A stretch of DNA of 64,000 bases from Vibrio tubiashii (GTDB taxonomy: Bacteria > Pseudomonadota > Gammaproteobacteria > Enterobacterales > Vibrionaceae): positions 1,054,001-1,118,000 of the forward strand of contig NZ_CP117030.1 of assembly GCF_028551255.1 (NCBI RefSeq). Reading direction: 5' to 3'. Below, piece after piece: positions 1-9,622 of this stretch. A program made the translations under genes and the position numbers. The notes beneath the pieces were generated by a model, which did not search any database, was not told the origin of the DNA, and saw only the letters and a list, made by a program, of their open reading frames with translations. Numbering within the stretch: the first letter of the stretch is position 1; the number at the start of each line of letters is the position of its first letter.

Positions 1-283
1 AGGTCTCAAAGGCTTCCCCAAAGGCGCGCGCCATATCCGCGGCTACACTTGTGTCTCCGGAGGCAAAAAGATTCAGATCAGCTCCCGCAGAGAAAAACTT
101 CTCTCCTTGGCCGGTAATAACCAGAGCATAGACATCCATATTGTTGTTAAGCTCAATCACCAAGTGTTTAAGCTGATTCAAGCTCTGTTTTGTCCAAGTG
201 TTGGCAGGCGGGTTATTCATCGTCAATACAACGACATGGTTATGTATCTTGTGTTCGATAGGATTAACTGATTGCTGTGACAT
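1..283 (-). CDS. Enoyl-CoA hydratase/isomerase, C-terminal part cut by window edge
   Basis: Only the first 94 residues are visible; the rest lies before base 1. They show a crotonase fold start, with the oxyanion-hole segment FFSAGADLNLF near residues 63-73, which binds the acyl-CoA thioester carbonyl. The start ATG at 283 lies 11 bases after the acyl-CoA dehydrogenase stop, so it is the fourth visible gene of the leftward operon with thiolase, mmsA and the dehydrogenase. In valine and isoleucine breakdown a hydratase adds water to methacrylyl-CoA or tiglyl-CoA, and this position fits that role. Crotonases are functionally diverse, so a 3-hydroxyisobutyryl-CoA hydrolase or another family member cannot be excluded. 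Confidence 0.85.
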   Translation of the reverse strand, partial: MSQQSVNPIEHKIHNHVVVLTMNNPPANTWTKQSLNQLKHLVIELNNNMDVYALVITGQGEKFFSAGADLNLFASGDTSVAADMARAFGEAFET

Positions 284-294
284 AATCTCTTTCC

Positions 295-1449
295 TTAGAG
301 TATTTCTGAGCCTTCGCTAAGAAGACGTCTTGCAACAATAACGCGCATGATCTCGTTAGTGCCTTCCAAAATCTGATGAACTCTTACATCCCTGAAATGG
401 CGCTCTAATGGGTACTCTTTGATATAACCATAGCCTCCATAGAGCTGAAGTGCCTGATCACAAACCTTAAAGCCCACATCAGTGGCAAAACGTTTCGCCA
501 TGGCGCAGTATGTCGTTGCTTCGGGATCACCACTATCGAGTTTGCTTGCCGCTAATCGCACCAATTGACGAGCAGCGACTAACTCAGTCGCCATGTCCGC
601 GAGCTTAAATTGCAGTGCCTGAAAACTGCCGATCGTTTTGCCGAACTGCTTACGCTCATTGACATATTGGATTGCCTGATTGAGCGCTTGTTGGGCAGTG
701 CCAACAGAACAAGTTGCGATGTTTATTCGCCCGCCATCAAGCCCTTTCATAGCAAAGACAAAGCCTTGTCCTTCCTCACCCAGTAAGTAGTCCCTCGGAA
801 TAACAACGTTCTCAAACGTAATGCTACGCGTTGGTTGAGAGTTCCAGCCCATTTTGGGTTCTTTTCGCCCATAGCCAATACCTTCGATATTGGCAGGCAC
901 CACAAAGGCAGATACACCTTTTGCGCCTTCACTCCCTGTTCTCGCCATCACCACCAACACGTCGGTTTCACCCGCGCCAGATATGAATACTTTGGCTCCG
1001 TTGATGACATAGCCATCTTCAGTGAGTTTGGCGGTTGTGGTCAGAGAGGCGGCATCTGATCCAGCGTTTGGCTCCGTTAAGCAGTAGGAGCCTAGCCATT
1101 CACCTGTTATTAGCTTGGGACATATATCTTGTTTTACTTTGTCGCTGGCAAAGCTTCCCACCATCCAAGTCACCATGTTATGGATAGTCATAAACGCCGT
1201 GGTCGATGTACAGCCCATAGCAAGCTGCTCAAAAATGATCGAAGCATCTAATCGGCTCAGACCTAAGCCGCCTTGCTCTTCAGGGGTGTAAAGACTAAGA
1301 AAACCAAGCTCCCCGGCTTCTCTCAGCACCTCTTTAGGGAAGATTTGCTGCTCGTCCCACTCTGCTGCATTGGGCGCTAACTTTTCTCTTGCAAACTGCA
1401 TTGCGGTGTCGGTAAACGCTCTTTGATCTTCATTGAGTTCGAAGTCCAT
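295..1449 (-). CDS. Acyl-CoA dehydrogenase, isobutyryl-CoA dehydrogenase-like
   Basis: 384 residues, normal length for a cytoplasmic FAD-dependent acyl-CoA dehydrogenase. N-terminal helical, middle beta (LTEPNAGSDAAS near 124-135) and C-terminal helical domains are all present. The catalytic base is Glu362 in LEGTNEIMR, the position used by short-chain and isobutyryl-CoA dehydrogenases; isovaleryl-CoA dehydrogenase places it elsewhere. The start has a strong ribosome-binding site (GGGGGAGG). It follows mmsA by 10 bases. With mmsA and a hydratase as neighbours, the likely reaction is isobutyryl-CoA to methacrylyl-CoA in valine breakdown, though 2-methylbutyryl-CoA (isoleucine) is also possible. 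Electrons would pass to the EtfAB/EtfQO encoded at 24345-27833. Confidence 0.9.
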   Translation of the reverse strand: MDFELNEDQRAFTDTAMQFAREKLAPNAAEWDEQQIFPKEVLREAGELGFLSLYTPEEQGGLGLSRLDASIIFEQLAMGCTSTTAFMTIHNMVTWMVGSFASDKVKQDICPKLITGEWLGSYCLTEPNAGSDAASLTTTAKLTEDGYVINGAKVFISGAGETDVLVVMARTGSEGAKGVSAFVVPANIEGIGYGRKEPKMGWNSQPTRSITFENVVIPRDYLLGEEGQGFVFAMKGLDGGRINIATCSVGTAQQALNQAIQYVNERKQFGKTIGSFQALQFKLADMATELVAARQLVRLAASKLDSGDPEATTYCAMAKRFATDVGFKVCDQALQLYGGYGYIKEYPLERHFRDVRVHQILEGTNEIMRVIVARRLLSEGSEIL

Positions 1450-1459
1450 ACCTCCCCCT

Positions 1460-2953
1460 TTATCGAAGCTGAATCGTCATATTCGGCCCAGATGGAATAT
1501 CATCATCAAACCAACGCGCTGTAACTGTTTTGGTTTCCGTGTAGAAGCGCACTGCTTGCTTACCATAGGCGTGAAGATCGCCATAGAAGCTGCCTCGCCA
1601 GCCGGTAAATGAGAAAAAAGGCAACGGCACTGGAATCGGCACGTTGATCCCGACTTGGCCCACCAGAATCTCATGTTGGTATTTTCTCGCAGCGGCGCCG
1701 TTGGCAGTAAATATTGATGTGCCATTACCATATGGGTTGTTGTTTATCAGCTCGATTGCCTCTTCCAACGTCTCAACTTCTAAACACACCAACACAGGGC
1801 CGAATATCTCTTGTTGATAGATGGACATATCAGTCGTCACGCCGCTAAACAGCGTTGGAGCGAGCCAGTTTCCATCAGGTAAACCTTCAACCGTACAATT
1901 CGTCCCATCCAGTTCGCATTTAGCACCTTGTGCCTTACCTTCCTCAATGAGGCTCATAACACGTTGCTTCGCTTGCTGACTAATAAGGGGGCCATATCCT
2001 GCTTGTTCGTCATTCCAAGCGCCAGGTTTAACCTTCGCCATTTCAGAGGCAAGGTCACCGATCCACTCTTTAGAACTGCCCACGAAAACCGCGACAGAAA
2101 TCGCCATACAGCGCTGCCCTGCCGCCCCCACCGAGGAGCCGACTAAGTTGTTGATGACTTGAGCTTTGTTTGCATCTGGCATCACAACCATATGATTTTT
2201 AGCCCCCGCAAACGCTTGAACACGTTTATTGTTAGCCGTGCCCGTATGATAAATGTACTGAGCGACGTTTACCGAGCCAACAAACGAGACGGCCTTGATG
2301 ACTGGGTGTTCAAGCAGATAGTCCACCTGCTCTTTACCACCATGAATAATCTGTAGAACGCCTTTTGGTGCGCCCGCTTGTTCAAATAATTGAGCCAAAC
2401 GCATCGCCGTCAAAGGAACTTGTTCGGATGGCTTAAGAACAAAGGTGTTTCCCGCTGCAATGGCGAGCGGAAACATCCACAATGGAATCATTGCAGGAAA
2501 GTTAAAAGGCGTGATACCACAACACACACCTAGAGGCTGAATCAGTGAATAGGAGTCAATGTCAGTCGCGACGTTCTCAACCGTTTCTCCCATCATATTG
2601 CTGGCGATATTTCCGGCCTGTTCAACAACCTCAATCCCTCGCCAGACATCCCCTTTGGCATCAACCGTGGTTTTACCTGTCTCTTTCGATAAAATTTCAG
2701 CAATTTCATCATGGTGCTCTTTCAACAAATGCTGATATCTCAGCATGACCCTAGCACGCTCCGACACCGCCACATTCTTCCATTGATGAAAGACGGTTTC
2801 AGCGTTAACAATCGCGCGCTCCATTTCATCTTCGGTAGCGCATGGAAGCTTTGCAATTACTTCGTTGGTTGCTGGGTTAGTCACGTCGATCCACCGACTA
2901 GATTGAGATTGGCAAAACTCACCCCCGACGAACAAAGAGACTGTCTGTGTCAT
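1460..2953 (-). CDS. mmsA: CoA-acylating methylmalonate-semialdehyde dehydrogenase
   Basis: 497 residues, the usual MmsA size, in the aldehyde dehydrogenase superfamily. It converts methylmalonate semialdehyde plus CoA and NAD to propionyl-CoA, the distal valine step. The catalytic Cys282 lies in [13 protein letters not shown]. The segment [10 protein letters not shown] (about 248-257) replaces the ELGGK glutamate motif of hydrolytic aldehyde dehydrogenases, typical of CoA-dependent MmsA. NAD-site residues around [14 protein letters not shown] (147-160) are conserved. A purine-rich AAAGGAAA precedes the ATG. It lies 27 bases after the thiolase and upstream of the acyl-CoA dehydrogenase, in a valine-type operon. 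Confidence 0.95.
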   Translation of the reverse strand: MTQTVSLFVGGEFCQSQSSRWIDVTNPATNEVIAKLPCATEDEMERAIVNAETVFHQWKNVAVSERARVMLRYQHLLKEHHDEIAEILSKETGKTTVDAKGDVWRGIEVVEQAGNIASNMMGETVENVATDIDSYSLIQPLGVCCGITPFNFPAMIPLWMFPLAIAAGNTFVLKPSEQVPLTAMRLAQLFEQAGAPKGVLQIIHGGKEQVDYLLEHPVIKAVSFVGSVNVAQYIYHTGTANNKRVQAFAGAKNHMVVMPDANKAQVINNLVGSSVGAAGQRCMAISVAVFVGSSKEWIGDLASEMAKVKPGAWNDEQAGYGPLISQQAKQRVMSLIEEGKAQGAKCELDGTNCTVEGLPDGNWLAPTLFSGVTTDMSIYQQEIFGPVLVCLEVETLEEAIELINNNPYGNGTSIFTANGAAARKYQHEILVGQVGINVPIPVPLPFFSFTGWRGSFYGDLHAYGKQAVRFYTETKTVTARWFDDDIPSGPNMTIQLR

Positions 2954-2980
2954 TGTGTTTTCCTTTCCGTATTTTTGCTC

Positions 2981-4192
2981 TTAAACTGGAATCTCGATGG
3001 CAATTGCTGTTGCTTCACCACCACCAATACAAATTGCCGCGACCCCTTTCATAGGCTTACGCCTAGTAGCATCCCCATCAATGCCATACGCCTGAAGCTG
3101 TCTGAGGCTATAAATCAGAGTCGTCAAAATTCTCGCCCCGCTCGCCCCAATCGGATGCCCCAATGCACACGCTCCGCCTTTAATGTTGACTTTGCTACTA
3201 TCAAGTTGAAGCTCCTTAACCGCGATCTGAGTAACGACAGCAAAGGCTTCATTGATTTCCCACAAATCGACGTCTTCAGTCTCCCAATCTAAGGCCGAGA
3301 GTAATTGTTCGATCGCGTAGACAGGCGCAACCGTAAACTCCGAAGGTTTACGTGCGTGTGTGGAATGCGCTTTGATGATCGCGAGAGGTTTCATTTCAAG
3401 ACGACTTGCCTTTTCAGACTCCATCAAGATCAAAGCAGCAGCGCCGTCAGATATCGCACTAGAGTTGGCTGCGGTGATTGAACCCTCTTTAGCAAAGACG
3501 GGCTTCAGCTTGGGAATTTTATTAGAGTCGATAGAACGTGGCTGCTCGTCATAGCTTAGTGTCTCACCGCTTTTGAGCGTAAGCGGAACTAGCTCATCAC
3601 CAAACATGTTCTGTTTATCCGCTGCAAGAGCTCGATGAACAGATTGCGTTGCCCATTCATCCATTTGCTCACGTGTGAACGCCAGTTGATCGGCAATTTG
3701 TTGGCCGTAAACACCCATAAGTTCGCCCTCATAGGCATCTTGCAGTCCATCTAAGAACATGTGGTCATAAGTGGTTTTATGCCCCATTCGCATGCCGCTA
3801 CGAGATTCTTTCATTAGGTAAGGGGCGTTTGTCATGCTCTCCATACCACCAGCAACCGCGCATTGAATCGAGCCCAATTTGATTAGATCATGTGCCAGCA
3901 TCACCGACTTCATTCCAGAGCCACATACTTTGTTTACTGTGGTACAGGGGGTACTTTGCTCAAGACCACCGCCCAAAGCCGCTTGTCTGGTAGGCGCTTG
4001 ACCACACCCGGCAGGCAGCACGCAACCCATATAGACTTCATCCACTTCGTAAGGTGATAATTCAACCTGTTCAAGCGCACCTTTTATCGCCAGTGCGCCT
4101 AGCTGTGGCGAAGAGTAATCAGCCAATAAACCTTGAAACTTTCCCATGGGAGTCCGTTTCGCTGACACTATCCAAATTTCTTTTTGCTCCAT
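2981..4192 (-). CDS. Acetyl-CoA C-acyltransferase (thiolase)
   Basis: 403 residues, standard for a biosynthetic/degradative type II thiolase. The nucleophile Cys90 sits in TVNKVCGSGMKS, the histidine in ALGHPIGASGARI, and the second cysteine in the C-terminal ICIGGGEATAIAIE. It is the first gene of the leftward operon; its ATG follows GAGAGGG. It faces liuR across a 247-base gap carrying two LiuR-type palindromes, so both directions are probably repressed by LiuR. The likely substrates are acetoacetyl-CoA (leucine end product) or 2-methylacetoacetyl-CoA (isoleucine); sequence alone does not separate these. Confidence 0.9.
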   Translation of the reverse strand: MEQKEIWIVSAKRTPMGKFQGLLADYSSPQLGALAIKGALEQVELSPYEVDEVYMGCVLPAGCGQAPTRQAALGGGLEQSTPCTTVNKVCGSGMKSVMLAHDLIKLGSIQCAVAGGMESMTNAPYLMKESRSGMRMGHKTTYDHMFLDGLQDAYEGELMGVYGQQIADQLAFTREQMDEWATQSVHRALAADKQNMFGDELVPLTLKSGETLSYDEQPRSIDSNKIPKLKPVFAKEGSITAANSSAISDGAAALILMESEKASRLEMKPLAIIKAHSTHARKPSEFTVAPVYAIEQLLSALDWETEDVDLWEINEAFAVVTQIAVKELQLDSSKVNIKGGACALGHPIGASGARILTTLIYSLRQLQAYGIDGDATRRKPMKGVAAICIGGGEATAIAIEIPV

Positions 4193-4300
4193 TGCGCCGC
4201 CCTCTCTGACGTAGCTCTGTTACTCATTGGTGAGTGTTTGTCTTGATGACCAATCTAATTACCGCTCTATCTCTCTATTAAATCGGCCTAACTTAATTTC

Positions 4301-4316
4301 TTGACGTTTACGTAAG
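4301..4316. promoter_or_regulatory. LiuR-type operator 1 (TTGACGT-TT-ACGTAAG)
   Basis: A 7-2-7 inverted repeat close to the perfect second copy 29 bases downstream. It lies in the divergent gap between the thiolase operon and liuR. A MerR-family regulator encoded next door normally binds such palindromes inside the promoters it controls. The palindrome is directly visible; binding by LiuR is inferred. Confidence 0.7.
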
Positions 4317-4329
4317 CATAGCACTAACA

Positions 4330-4345
4330 TTTACGTAAACGTAAA
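4330..4345. promoter_or_regulatory. LiuR-type operator 2 (TTTACGT-AA-ACGTAAA)
   Basis: A perfect 7-2-7 palindrome of 16 bases, 29 bases from operator 1 and 95 bases before the liuR start. It is the best copy of the motif in the window; the third copy is at 26107. It is expected to control liuR itself and the leftward thiolase-mmsA operon. Confidence 0.75.
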
Positions 4346-4439
4346 GAAACAAAACAAACTAATTTGCAAACTATTTGATTCAACCTTTTTAGAATCAGCC
4401 ATCAAGCCAAGAATTTAGATAACTAGGAATAGAGTCTCA

Positions 4440-4817
4440 GTGGAAAAATATAAGATTAGCGATCTCGCCAAAGAATTCGACATCACGACACGTAGCATCC
4501 GTTTTTACGAAGATGAGGGACTCATCCAGCCCGAGCGTAAAGGCAGTATGCGCATCTACAACAGGCGAGATAGAACCCGACTGAAGTTAATTCTGCGCGG
4601 TAAGCGGCTAGGGTTTTCTCTGGCAGAAATACGTGAACTATTTGAACTTTACGATACTCATCAAGGTGATACTCAGTTAACTGAAATGCTGAAAATCATT
4701 GATGAAAAAGAAGCGGTGCTGATGCGCCAACTCGATGACATTAACAATATGCTGAGTGATCTCAACCTTGCTCGCGAACGATGTGAACAGGCATTAGAGG
4801 CGAGTCAAACCAGCTAG
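4440..4817 (+). CDS. liuR: MerR-family regulator of branched-chain amino acid catabolism, LiuR
   Basis: 125 residues starting at GTG. Residues 3-40 form the MerR winged helix-turn-helix (YKISDLAKEFDITTRSIRFY), followed by a coiled-coil dimer helix around 75-118. There is no metal-binding cysteine cluster, which separates it from CueR- or ZntR-like members. The location upstream of liuA-liuB-liuC-liuE and divergent from thiolase-mmsA is the standard LiuR position in gammaproteobacteria. Two matching palindromes lie just upstream and one in the etf region, suggesting a local regulon. It would sense a pathway metabolite; which one cannot be read from the sequence. Confidence 0.92.
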   Translation: MEKYKISDLAKEFDITTRSIRFYEDEGLIQPERKGSMRIYNRRDRTRLKLILRGKRLGFSLAEIRELFELYDTHQGDTQLTEMLKIIDEKEAVLMRQLDDINNMLSDLNLARERCEQALEASQTS

Positions 4818-4839
4818 ATAAGCACAAACGTCTTCGAGC

Positions 4840-4899
4840 TTTTTGAAACAGTAGTTTTGGAAATGATAATTATGGAAACGGTGATTTTGGAATCGATAA
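4840..4899 (+). repeat. Four degenerate 15-base tandem repeats between liuR and liuA
   Basis: Four contiguous 15-base units begin at 4840, 4855, 4870 and 4885, with an approximate consensus TTTTGGAAACGRTAA. The second and fourth are TTTTGGAAATGATAA and TTTTGGAATCGATAA; the first and third differ at several bases. The array occupies more than half of the 109-base liuR-liuA spacer. Its 15-base period would keep reading frame, but in-frame stops on the plus strand argue against coding. Function is unknown. Confidence 0.75.
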
Positions 4900-4926
4900 G
4901 CTAAAAACCGTTCGCTTGGAGGCGTT

Positions 4927-6096
4927 ATGCTATCACAATACATCCCTCTTAATTTTGGGTTAGATGAATCCATCAATCTTCTACGTGAACATGTGTGTGG
5001 ATTCGCCCAACAACACATAGCGCCTCTCGCAGCAGAGATAGATCGCTCCAATAGTTTCCCTAATCAGCTGTGGCCCGAGCTAGGTAGTATGGGTTTACTG
5101 GGTGTGACCGTCAGCGAACAGTACGGTGGCGCAGAAATGGGCTACCTTGCTCATGTCATTGCGATGGAAGAGATCAGTCGCGCCTCTGCTTCTGTCGCTC
5201 TGAGTTATGGGGCTCACTCAAACTTATGCGTTAACCAGATATTTCGTAATGGCAACGAGGCTCAACGTACTCAATACCTGCCTAAGCTTATCGAAGGGAC
5301 TCATATCGGTGCTCTGGCAATGAGTGAACCCAATGCTGGCTCAGACGTGGTGAGCATGCAGCTTAAAGCCGAGTTAAAAGGCGACCACTATCTACTTAAT
5401 GGCTCAAAAATGTGGATTACAAACGGCCCTGATGCAGATGTTTTGGTGGTTTACGCTAAGACCGAACCTAACAAAGGCTCACATGGCATCACAGCGTTCA
5501 TTGTCGAGAAAACCTTTCACGGATTCAGCCACGCACAAAAGCTCGATAAGCTAGGCATGCGTGGCTCAAATACCTGCGAGCTAGTATTTGAAAACTGCCA
5601 AGTGCCCTTAGAAAACGTTTTGGGCGAAGTTAATCATGGCGTGAAAGTGTTAATGAGCGGGCTTGACTACGAAAGGGTTGTGCTTGCCGCAGGACCCCTT
5701 GGGATCATGCAAGCCTGTTTAGATCTTGTCATACCTTATATCCACGACCGTAAACAGTTCGGTCAATCGATCGGTGAGTTCCAACTGGTTCAAGCTAAAG
5801 TCGCAGACATGTACACGCGAACCAATGCAGCGCGCGCCTACTTATATGCCGTCGCTGGAGCCTGCGATAGAGGCCATGCAAGCCGAAAAGATGCCGCCGG
5901 TGTAATCCTCTATTGTGCTGAACTCGCTACCCAAATCGCCCTCGATGCCATTCAACTTCTAGGCGGAAATGGCTATATCAATGAGTTCCCAGCAGGGCGC
6001 CTACTGAGAGACGCAAAACTGTATGAGATTGGAGCTGGCACGTCTGAGATCCGCCGTATGCTCATTGGTCGCGAACTATTCGAAGAAACTCGTTAA
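4927..6096 (+). CDS. liuA: Isovaleryl-CoA dehydrogenase
   Basis: 389 residues, FAD-dependent, oxidising isovaleryl-CoA to 3-methylcrotonyl-CoA in leucine breakdown. The decisive feature is the catalytic base: Glu249 in [13 protein letters not shown], the isovaleryl-type position, while the usual C-terminal site reads [12 protein letters not shown] and lacks the glutamate. The middle domain motif [12 protein letters not shown] is at about 132-143. The start ATG follows CTTGGAGGC. It is the first structural gene after liuR and leads into liuB with a 10-base gap. Electrons would go to EtfAB. Confidence 0.95.
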   Translation: MLSQYIPLNFGLDESINLLREHVCGFAQQHIAPLAAEIDRSNSFPNQLWPELGSMGLLGVTVSEQYGGAEMGYLAHVIAMEEISRASASVALSYGAHSNLCVNQIFRNGNEAQRTQYLPKLIEGTHIGALAMSEPNAGSDVVSMQLKAELKGDHYLLNGSKMWITNGPDADVLVVYAKTEPNKGSHGITAFIVEKTFHGFSHAQKLDKLGMRGSNTCELVFENCQVPLENVLGEVNHGVKVLMSGLDYERVVLAAGPLGIMQACLDLVIPYIHDRKQFGQSIGEFQLVQAKVADMYTRTNAARAYLYAVAGACDRGHASRKDAAGVILYCAELATQIALDAIQLLGGNGYINEFPAGRLLRDAKLYEIGAGTSEIRRMLIGRELFEETR

Positions 6097-6106
6097 TGAG
6101 GTCACC

Positions 6107-7714
6107 ATGCCAGCGATAAAAACCAAAATTAAAAAAGATGCCCAGCTCTATGCGGACAACTTCGCCGCAATGGAATCGCTTGTAACAAAGCTGCAAACTG
6201 ATATCGACACAATCAAGCTTGGCGGCGGGGAAAAAGCGCTCGAACATCAACGCCGAAAAGGTAAACTTCCCGTTCGTGAACGTATCACAATGTTACTTGA
6301 TGAAAACAGTCAGTTTCTGGAAGTTGGTCAGTTCGCTGCCTGGCAAGTCTATGACGACAACGTACCATGCGCCGGGGTTGTGGCGGGTGTAGGACAAATC
6401 AATGGTCACCAATGCATGGTGATCGCCAACGATCCTTCGGTAAAAGGAGGAACCTACTACCCCCTAACGGTTAAAAAGCACCTCAGAGCACAAGAAATTG
6501 CCAAGCGCTGCAAACTGCCTTGTGTCTATCTCGTCGACTCTGGAGGAGCCAACTTACCTCATCAGGCAGAAGTCTTCGCCGATAAAGAACATTTTGGACG
6601 AATTTTCTTTAATCAAGCGCGCATGTCAGCACAAGGTATCCCGCAGATTGCTGTGGTACTAGGTCTTTGTACCGCTGGCGGCGCTTATATTCCCGCGATG
6701 TCCGATGTTGCAATCATGGTGAAACAACAAGGCACTATCTTTTTAGCAGGCCCACCACTTGTCAAAGCCGCCACAGGTGAAGTGGTCACCGAAGAAGAGT
6801 TAGGGGGAGCAGATGTACACTGCCGGAAATCTGGGGTTGCCGACTACTATGCCGAAAATGAGCATCACGCAATGCTGCTAGCGCGAGAGGCTGTTTCAAA
6901 CGCCAACCTACCCTGTGAATTGAGCCAATCGCTTAATGATTTTGCTCCGCCTCGTTATGCTGCAGAAGAGATTTACGGTGTAGTTAACGACAATTTGCGA
7001 TTGTCTTTTGATGTCAGAGAGATCATCGCCCGAGTCGTTGATGGCTCTGAGTTTGACGAGTTTAAAGCGCTATTTGGCACCACTTTGGTATGTGGCTTCG
7101 CCAAGATAGAAGGTCAGTTAATCGGCATTGTGGCTAACAATGGCATCCTGTTTTCTGAGTCAGCGCAAAAAGGGGCGCACTTTATCGAGCTGTGCGCCAA
7201 ACGAAAGATACCGCTACTATTTTTACAAAACATCACTGGTTTTATGGTCGGTAAAAGAGTGGAAGAAGGGGGCATCGCCAAAAATGGTGCCAAACTCGTT
7301 ATGGCAGTCGCATGTGCGGATGTTCCAAAGTTCACCATCATAATTGGCGGTTCCTATGGTGCAGGTAACTACGGAATGTGTGGCCGAGCTTATGAACCCA
7401 CAATGATGTGGATGTGGCCTAATGCTCGTATCTCTGTCATGGGAGGCGAGCAAGCCGCTGGGGTACTCACCCAAGTAAAAGGCCAGGTTATGCAAAGACA
7501 AGGGAAAGAGTGGCAAGCGCAAGAAGAACAAGCCTTCCGCGAAGAGATCCTTGATTTGTATGAAACCCAAGGACACCCCTACTACGCCAGCGCTAGGCTG
7601 TGGGACGATGGCATTATCGACCCGAAAGAGACCCGCAATGTTTTAGCCCATGCACTGCGTATTGCTCTCAATGCGCCCGTTGAAGATAGCCAATTTGGAA
7701 TATTTAGGATGTGA
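6107..7714 (+). CDS. liuB: 3-methylcrotonyl-CoA carboxylase, carboxyltransferase (beta) subunit
   Basis: 535 residues, the standard size for the beta subunit of methylcrotonyl-CoA carboxylase. The ATG at 6107 is preferred over an upstream in-frame start at 6023, which would overlap liuA by 74 bases. Conserved carboxyltransferase segments include [35 protein letters not shown] and the C-terminal [16 protein letters not shown]. The enzyme transfers carboxybiotin CO2 to methylcrotonyl-CoA and needs a partner alpha subunit with biotin carboxylase and biotin carrier domains. That partner (liuD) is not in this window. It is followed 4 bases later by liuC. Confidence 0.95.
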   Translation: MPAIKTKIKKDAQLYADNFAAMESLVTKLQTDIDTIKLGGGEKALEHQRRKGKLPVRERITMLLDENSQFLEVGQFAAWQVYDDNVPCAGVVAGVGQINGHQCMVIANDPSVKGGTYYPLTVKKHLRAQEIAKRCKLPCVYLVDSGGANLPHQAEVFADKEHFGRIFFNQARMSAQGIPQIAVVLGLCTAGGAYIPAMSDVAIMVKQQGTIFLAGPPLVKAATGEVVTEEELGGADVHCRKSGVADYYAENEHHAMLLAREAVSNANLPCELSQSLNDFAPPRYAAEEIYGVVNDNLRLSFDVREIIARVVDGSEFDEFKALFGTTLVCGFAKIEGQLIGIVANNGILFSESAQKGAHFIELCAKRKIPLLFLQNITGFMVGKRVEEGGIAKNGAKLVMAVACADVPKFTIIIGGSYGAGNYGMCGRAYEPTMMWMWPNARISVMGGEQAAGVLTQVKGQVMQRQGKEWQAQEEQAFREEILDLYETQGHPYYASARLWDDGIIDPKETRNVLAHALRIALNAPVEDSQFGIFRM

Positions 7715-7718
7715 CGAC

Positions 7719-8531
7719 ATGAGCCGCAACAGCCGTATAACCAAAAAAAGTGATGTTCTAGTACATCTAGTGGAAAACGGTATTGCTCACTTGGCACTTA
7801 ATCGCCCAAGTAGCGCAAATGCCTTCAACGCTGAGCTTATTTCGCAGTTAATCGCTCACTTAGATGCCTTATCGTCAGACACTCGTGTCCGAGCGCTGAT
7901 CCTTTCAGGCAATGGCAAACATTTCTCTGCAGGTGCTGACATAGAATGGATGCGTTCAATGGCGGCAAAGAGTCAGCAAGAAAATCAACTTGATGCTTTT
8001 CAGCTGGCCACTTTGCTCGATAAGTTAGATCGTTTCCCTCACCCAAGTGTGGCAGTGGTTCAGGGGAGCGCATTTGGTGGGGCACTTGGCCTAGTCTGCT
8101 GCTGTGACATGGTTATTGCGCATGAGAGCGCACTGTTTTGTTTAAGCGAAGTGAAGTTGGGGCTTGTCCCAGCAACCATAGGCCCCTACGTGATTCGCAC
8201 CATTGGCGTTAGAAATGCTCGCCGCTATATGCTTTCCGCGGAAAAAATCGATGCTTACACCGCTCAGTCACTCAATATCGTTCATCAGCTATCAAATTCT
8301 GACCAACTAAAAGAGCAAGCATGCGAATGGATTGCACCGCTACTAAAACACAGCCCTCAAGCTTTGGTCGAAGCCAAAAAACTCTGCCATCATTGCTATC
8401 AGGCGCCAATTGATGAGTCGATGAAAAGCTGCACCAGCGAGCTGATTGCCAATATTCGCGTCTCACCCCAAGGGCAAGAAGGTTTGTCAGCCTTTCTCGA
8501 AAAACGCGCTCCTAAATGGAATTCGGAGTAA
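7719..8531 (+). CDS. liuC: 3-methylglutaconyl-CoA hydratase (crotonase family)
   Basis: 270 residues from the ATG at 7719 (AGGATG upstream); a longer frame from 7650 would overlap liuB and is rejected. The oxyanion segment HFSAGADIEWM (about 67-77) and the second crotonase block VQGSAFGGALGLVCCCDMVI are present, as is the glutamate-bearing SEVKLGLVPATIGPY. Position after liuB supports hydration of 3-methylglutaconyl-CoA to HMG-CoA. It ends only 4 bases before liuE, where liuD is normally inserted. Confidence 0.9.
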   Translation: MSRNSRITKKSDVLVHLVENGIAHLALNRPSSANAFNAELISQLIAHLDALSSDTRVRALILSGNGKHFSAGADIEWMRSMAAKSQQENQLDAFQLATLLDKLDRFPHPSVAVVQGSAFGGALGLVCCCDMVIAHESALFCLSEVKLGLVPATIGPYVIRTIGVRNARRYMLSAEKIDAYTAQSLNIVHQLSNSDQLKEQACEWIAPLLKHSPQALVEAKKLCHHCYQAPIDESMKSCTSELIANIRVSPQGQEGLSAFLEKRAPKWNSE

Positions 8532-8535
8532 AGCA

Positions 8536-9453
8536 ATGAGCCAACACATTAAGCTTCCCAAATCCGTGAATATCGTTGAGGTCGGCCCCCGAGACGGATT
8601 GCAGAATGAAGCTACACTCCCGCTTAATGTTAAGGTCGCGTTGATTGATCAACTCTCTCAAACTGGCCTTACTCATATTGAATCCGGCGCTTTTGTTTCC
8701 GAATCTAAAATACCGCAAATGGCCAACTCCCGTGAGGTGTTCGCGACTATCAATCGCCAACACCCTATTATTTATTCGGCCTTAACGCCCAATGTTCGTG
8801 GTTTAGAATCAGCCCTTGAGTGTGGTGTGGATCAGGTTGCGGTATTCACTGCGGCATCAGAAGGTTTTTGCCAACGTAATATTAACTGCTCGATTTCGCA
8901 GAGTTTAGAGCGATTTGAAGACGTTATAGAGTTGGCATCAAAGCATAATCTGCCCGTTCGAGGTTACCTATCTTGTATCATTGATTGCCCTTACGACGGG
9001 GCAACCGTTCCCAAACAAGTCGCGGATATTGCTCAGGAAATGTTGGATATGGGCTGCTATGAAGTTTCCCTTGGCGATACGGTAGGCACAGGCACTCCTT
9101 TAAAAGTCGCCCATGTCCTAGAGGCGGTGTTCTCGACCACCTCTCCTTCGCATGTCGCTGCTCATTTTCATGATACTTATGGACAGGCGCTGGCCAACTT
9201 ATACCAAGCACTGCTCATGGGCGTATCAACCATTGATTCAAGCGTCGCAGGATTAGGTGGATGTCCCTATGCGAAAGGGGCAGCGGGCAATGTCGCCACA
9301 GAAGATGTACTTTATCTTTGCCAAGGGTTAGGTATCTCCACTGGGGTAAATTTAGCTAAAGTGACCCAAACGGCATGGATGATTTGTCAGCAGCTAAATA
9401 AACAACCGACATCAAAAGTCTCGCTAGCGGCTCACCCCGTTTCATTTCAATAA
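8536..9453 (+). CDS. liuE: Hydroxymethylglutaryl-CoA lyase
   Basis: 305 residues from the ATG at 8536; an upstream in-frame start at 8446 overlaps liuC by 86 bases and is not used. The N-terminal VEVGPRDGLQNE carries the metal-binding aspartate. The HMG-CoA lyase signature with the catalytic cysteine appears as SSVAGLGGCPYAKGAAGN. It cleaves HMG-CoA to acetyl-CoA and acetoacetate, finishing leucine breakdown; the acetoacetate could later use the thiolase encoded at 2981. It is the last gene of the liu operon. Confidence 0.95.
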   Translation: MSQHIKLPKSVNIVEVGPRDGLQNEATLPLNVKVALIDQLSQTGLTHIESGAFVSESKIPQMANSREVFATINRQHPIIYSALTPNVRGLESALECGVDQVAVFTAASEGFCQRNINCSISQSLERFEDVIELASKHNLPVRGYLSCIIDCPYDGATVPKQVADIAQEMLDMGCYEVSLGDTVGTGTPLKVAHVLEAVFSTTSPSHVAAHFHDTYGQALANLYQALLMGVSTIDSSVAGLGGCPYAKGAAGNVATEDVLYLCQGLGISTGVNLAKVTQTAWMICQQLNKQPTSKVSLAAHPVSFQ

Positions 9454-9622
9454 TTCTGTGCCGAACCTCCAATTTTCCGGTCTGCTTTCTAAAAAGCACG
9501 TGAATTCATTGAGATAACTGTGTTAATTATCGTTAAATTACTTGAACCAAAGTCACAGTATTAATTTAGTTTCGCTTTTGCAATCTAAGTGGCGCTTTGT
9601 AACAGGCTATCGAATTACAACA

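Noticed and set aside
2711..3292. A 193-codon open frame antisense to mmsA and the thiolase
   Set aside because: It crosses the junction of two well-supported genes on the other strand, has no family signal and no ribosome-binding site. It is a shadow.
6023..6106. Extended N-terminus for liuB
   Set aside because: It overlaps the end of liuA by 74 bases and adds residues absent from the carboxyltransferase family; the ATG at 6107 fits.
8532..8535. Remnant of liuD between liuC and liuE
   Set aside because: Only four bases separate the two intact genes, so no pseudogene or scar can be seen.
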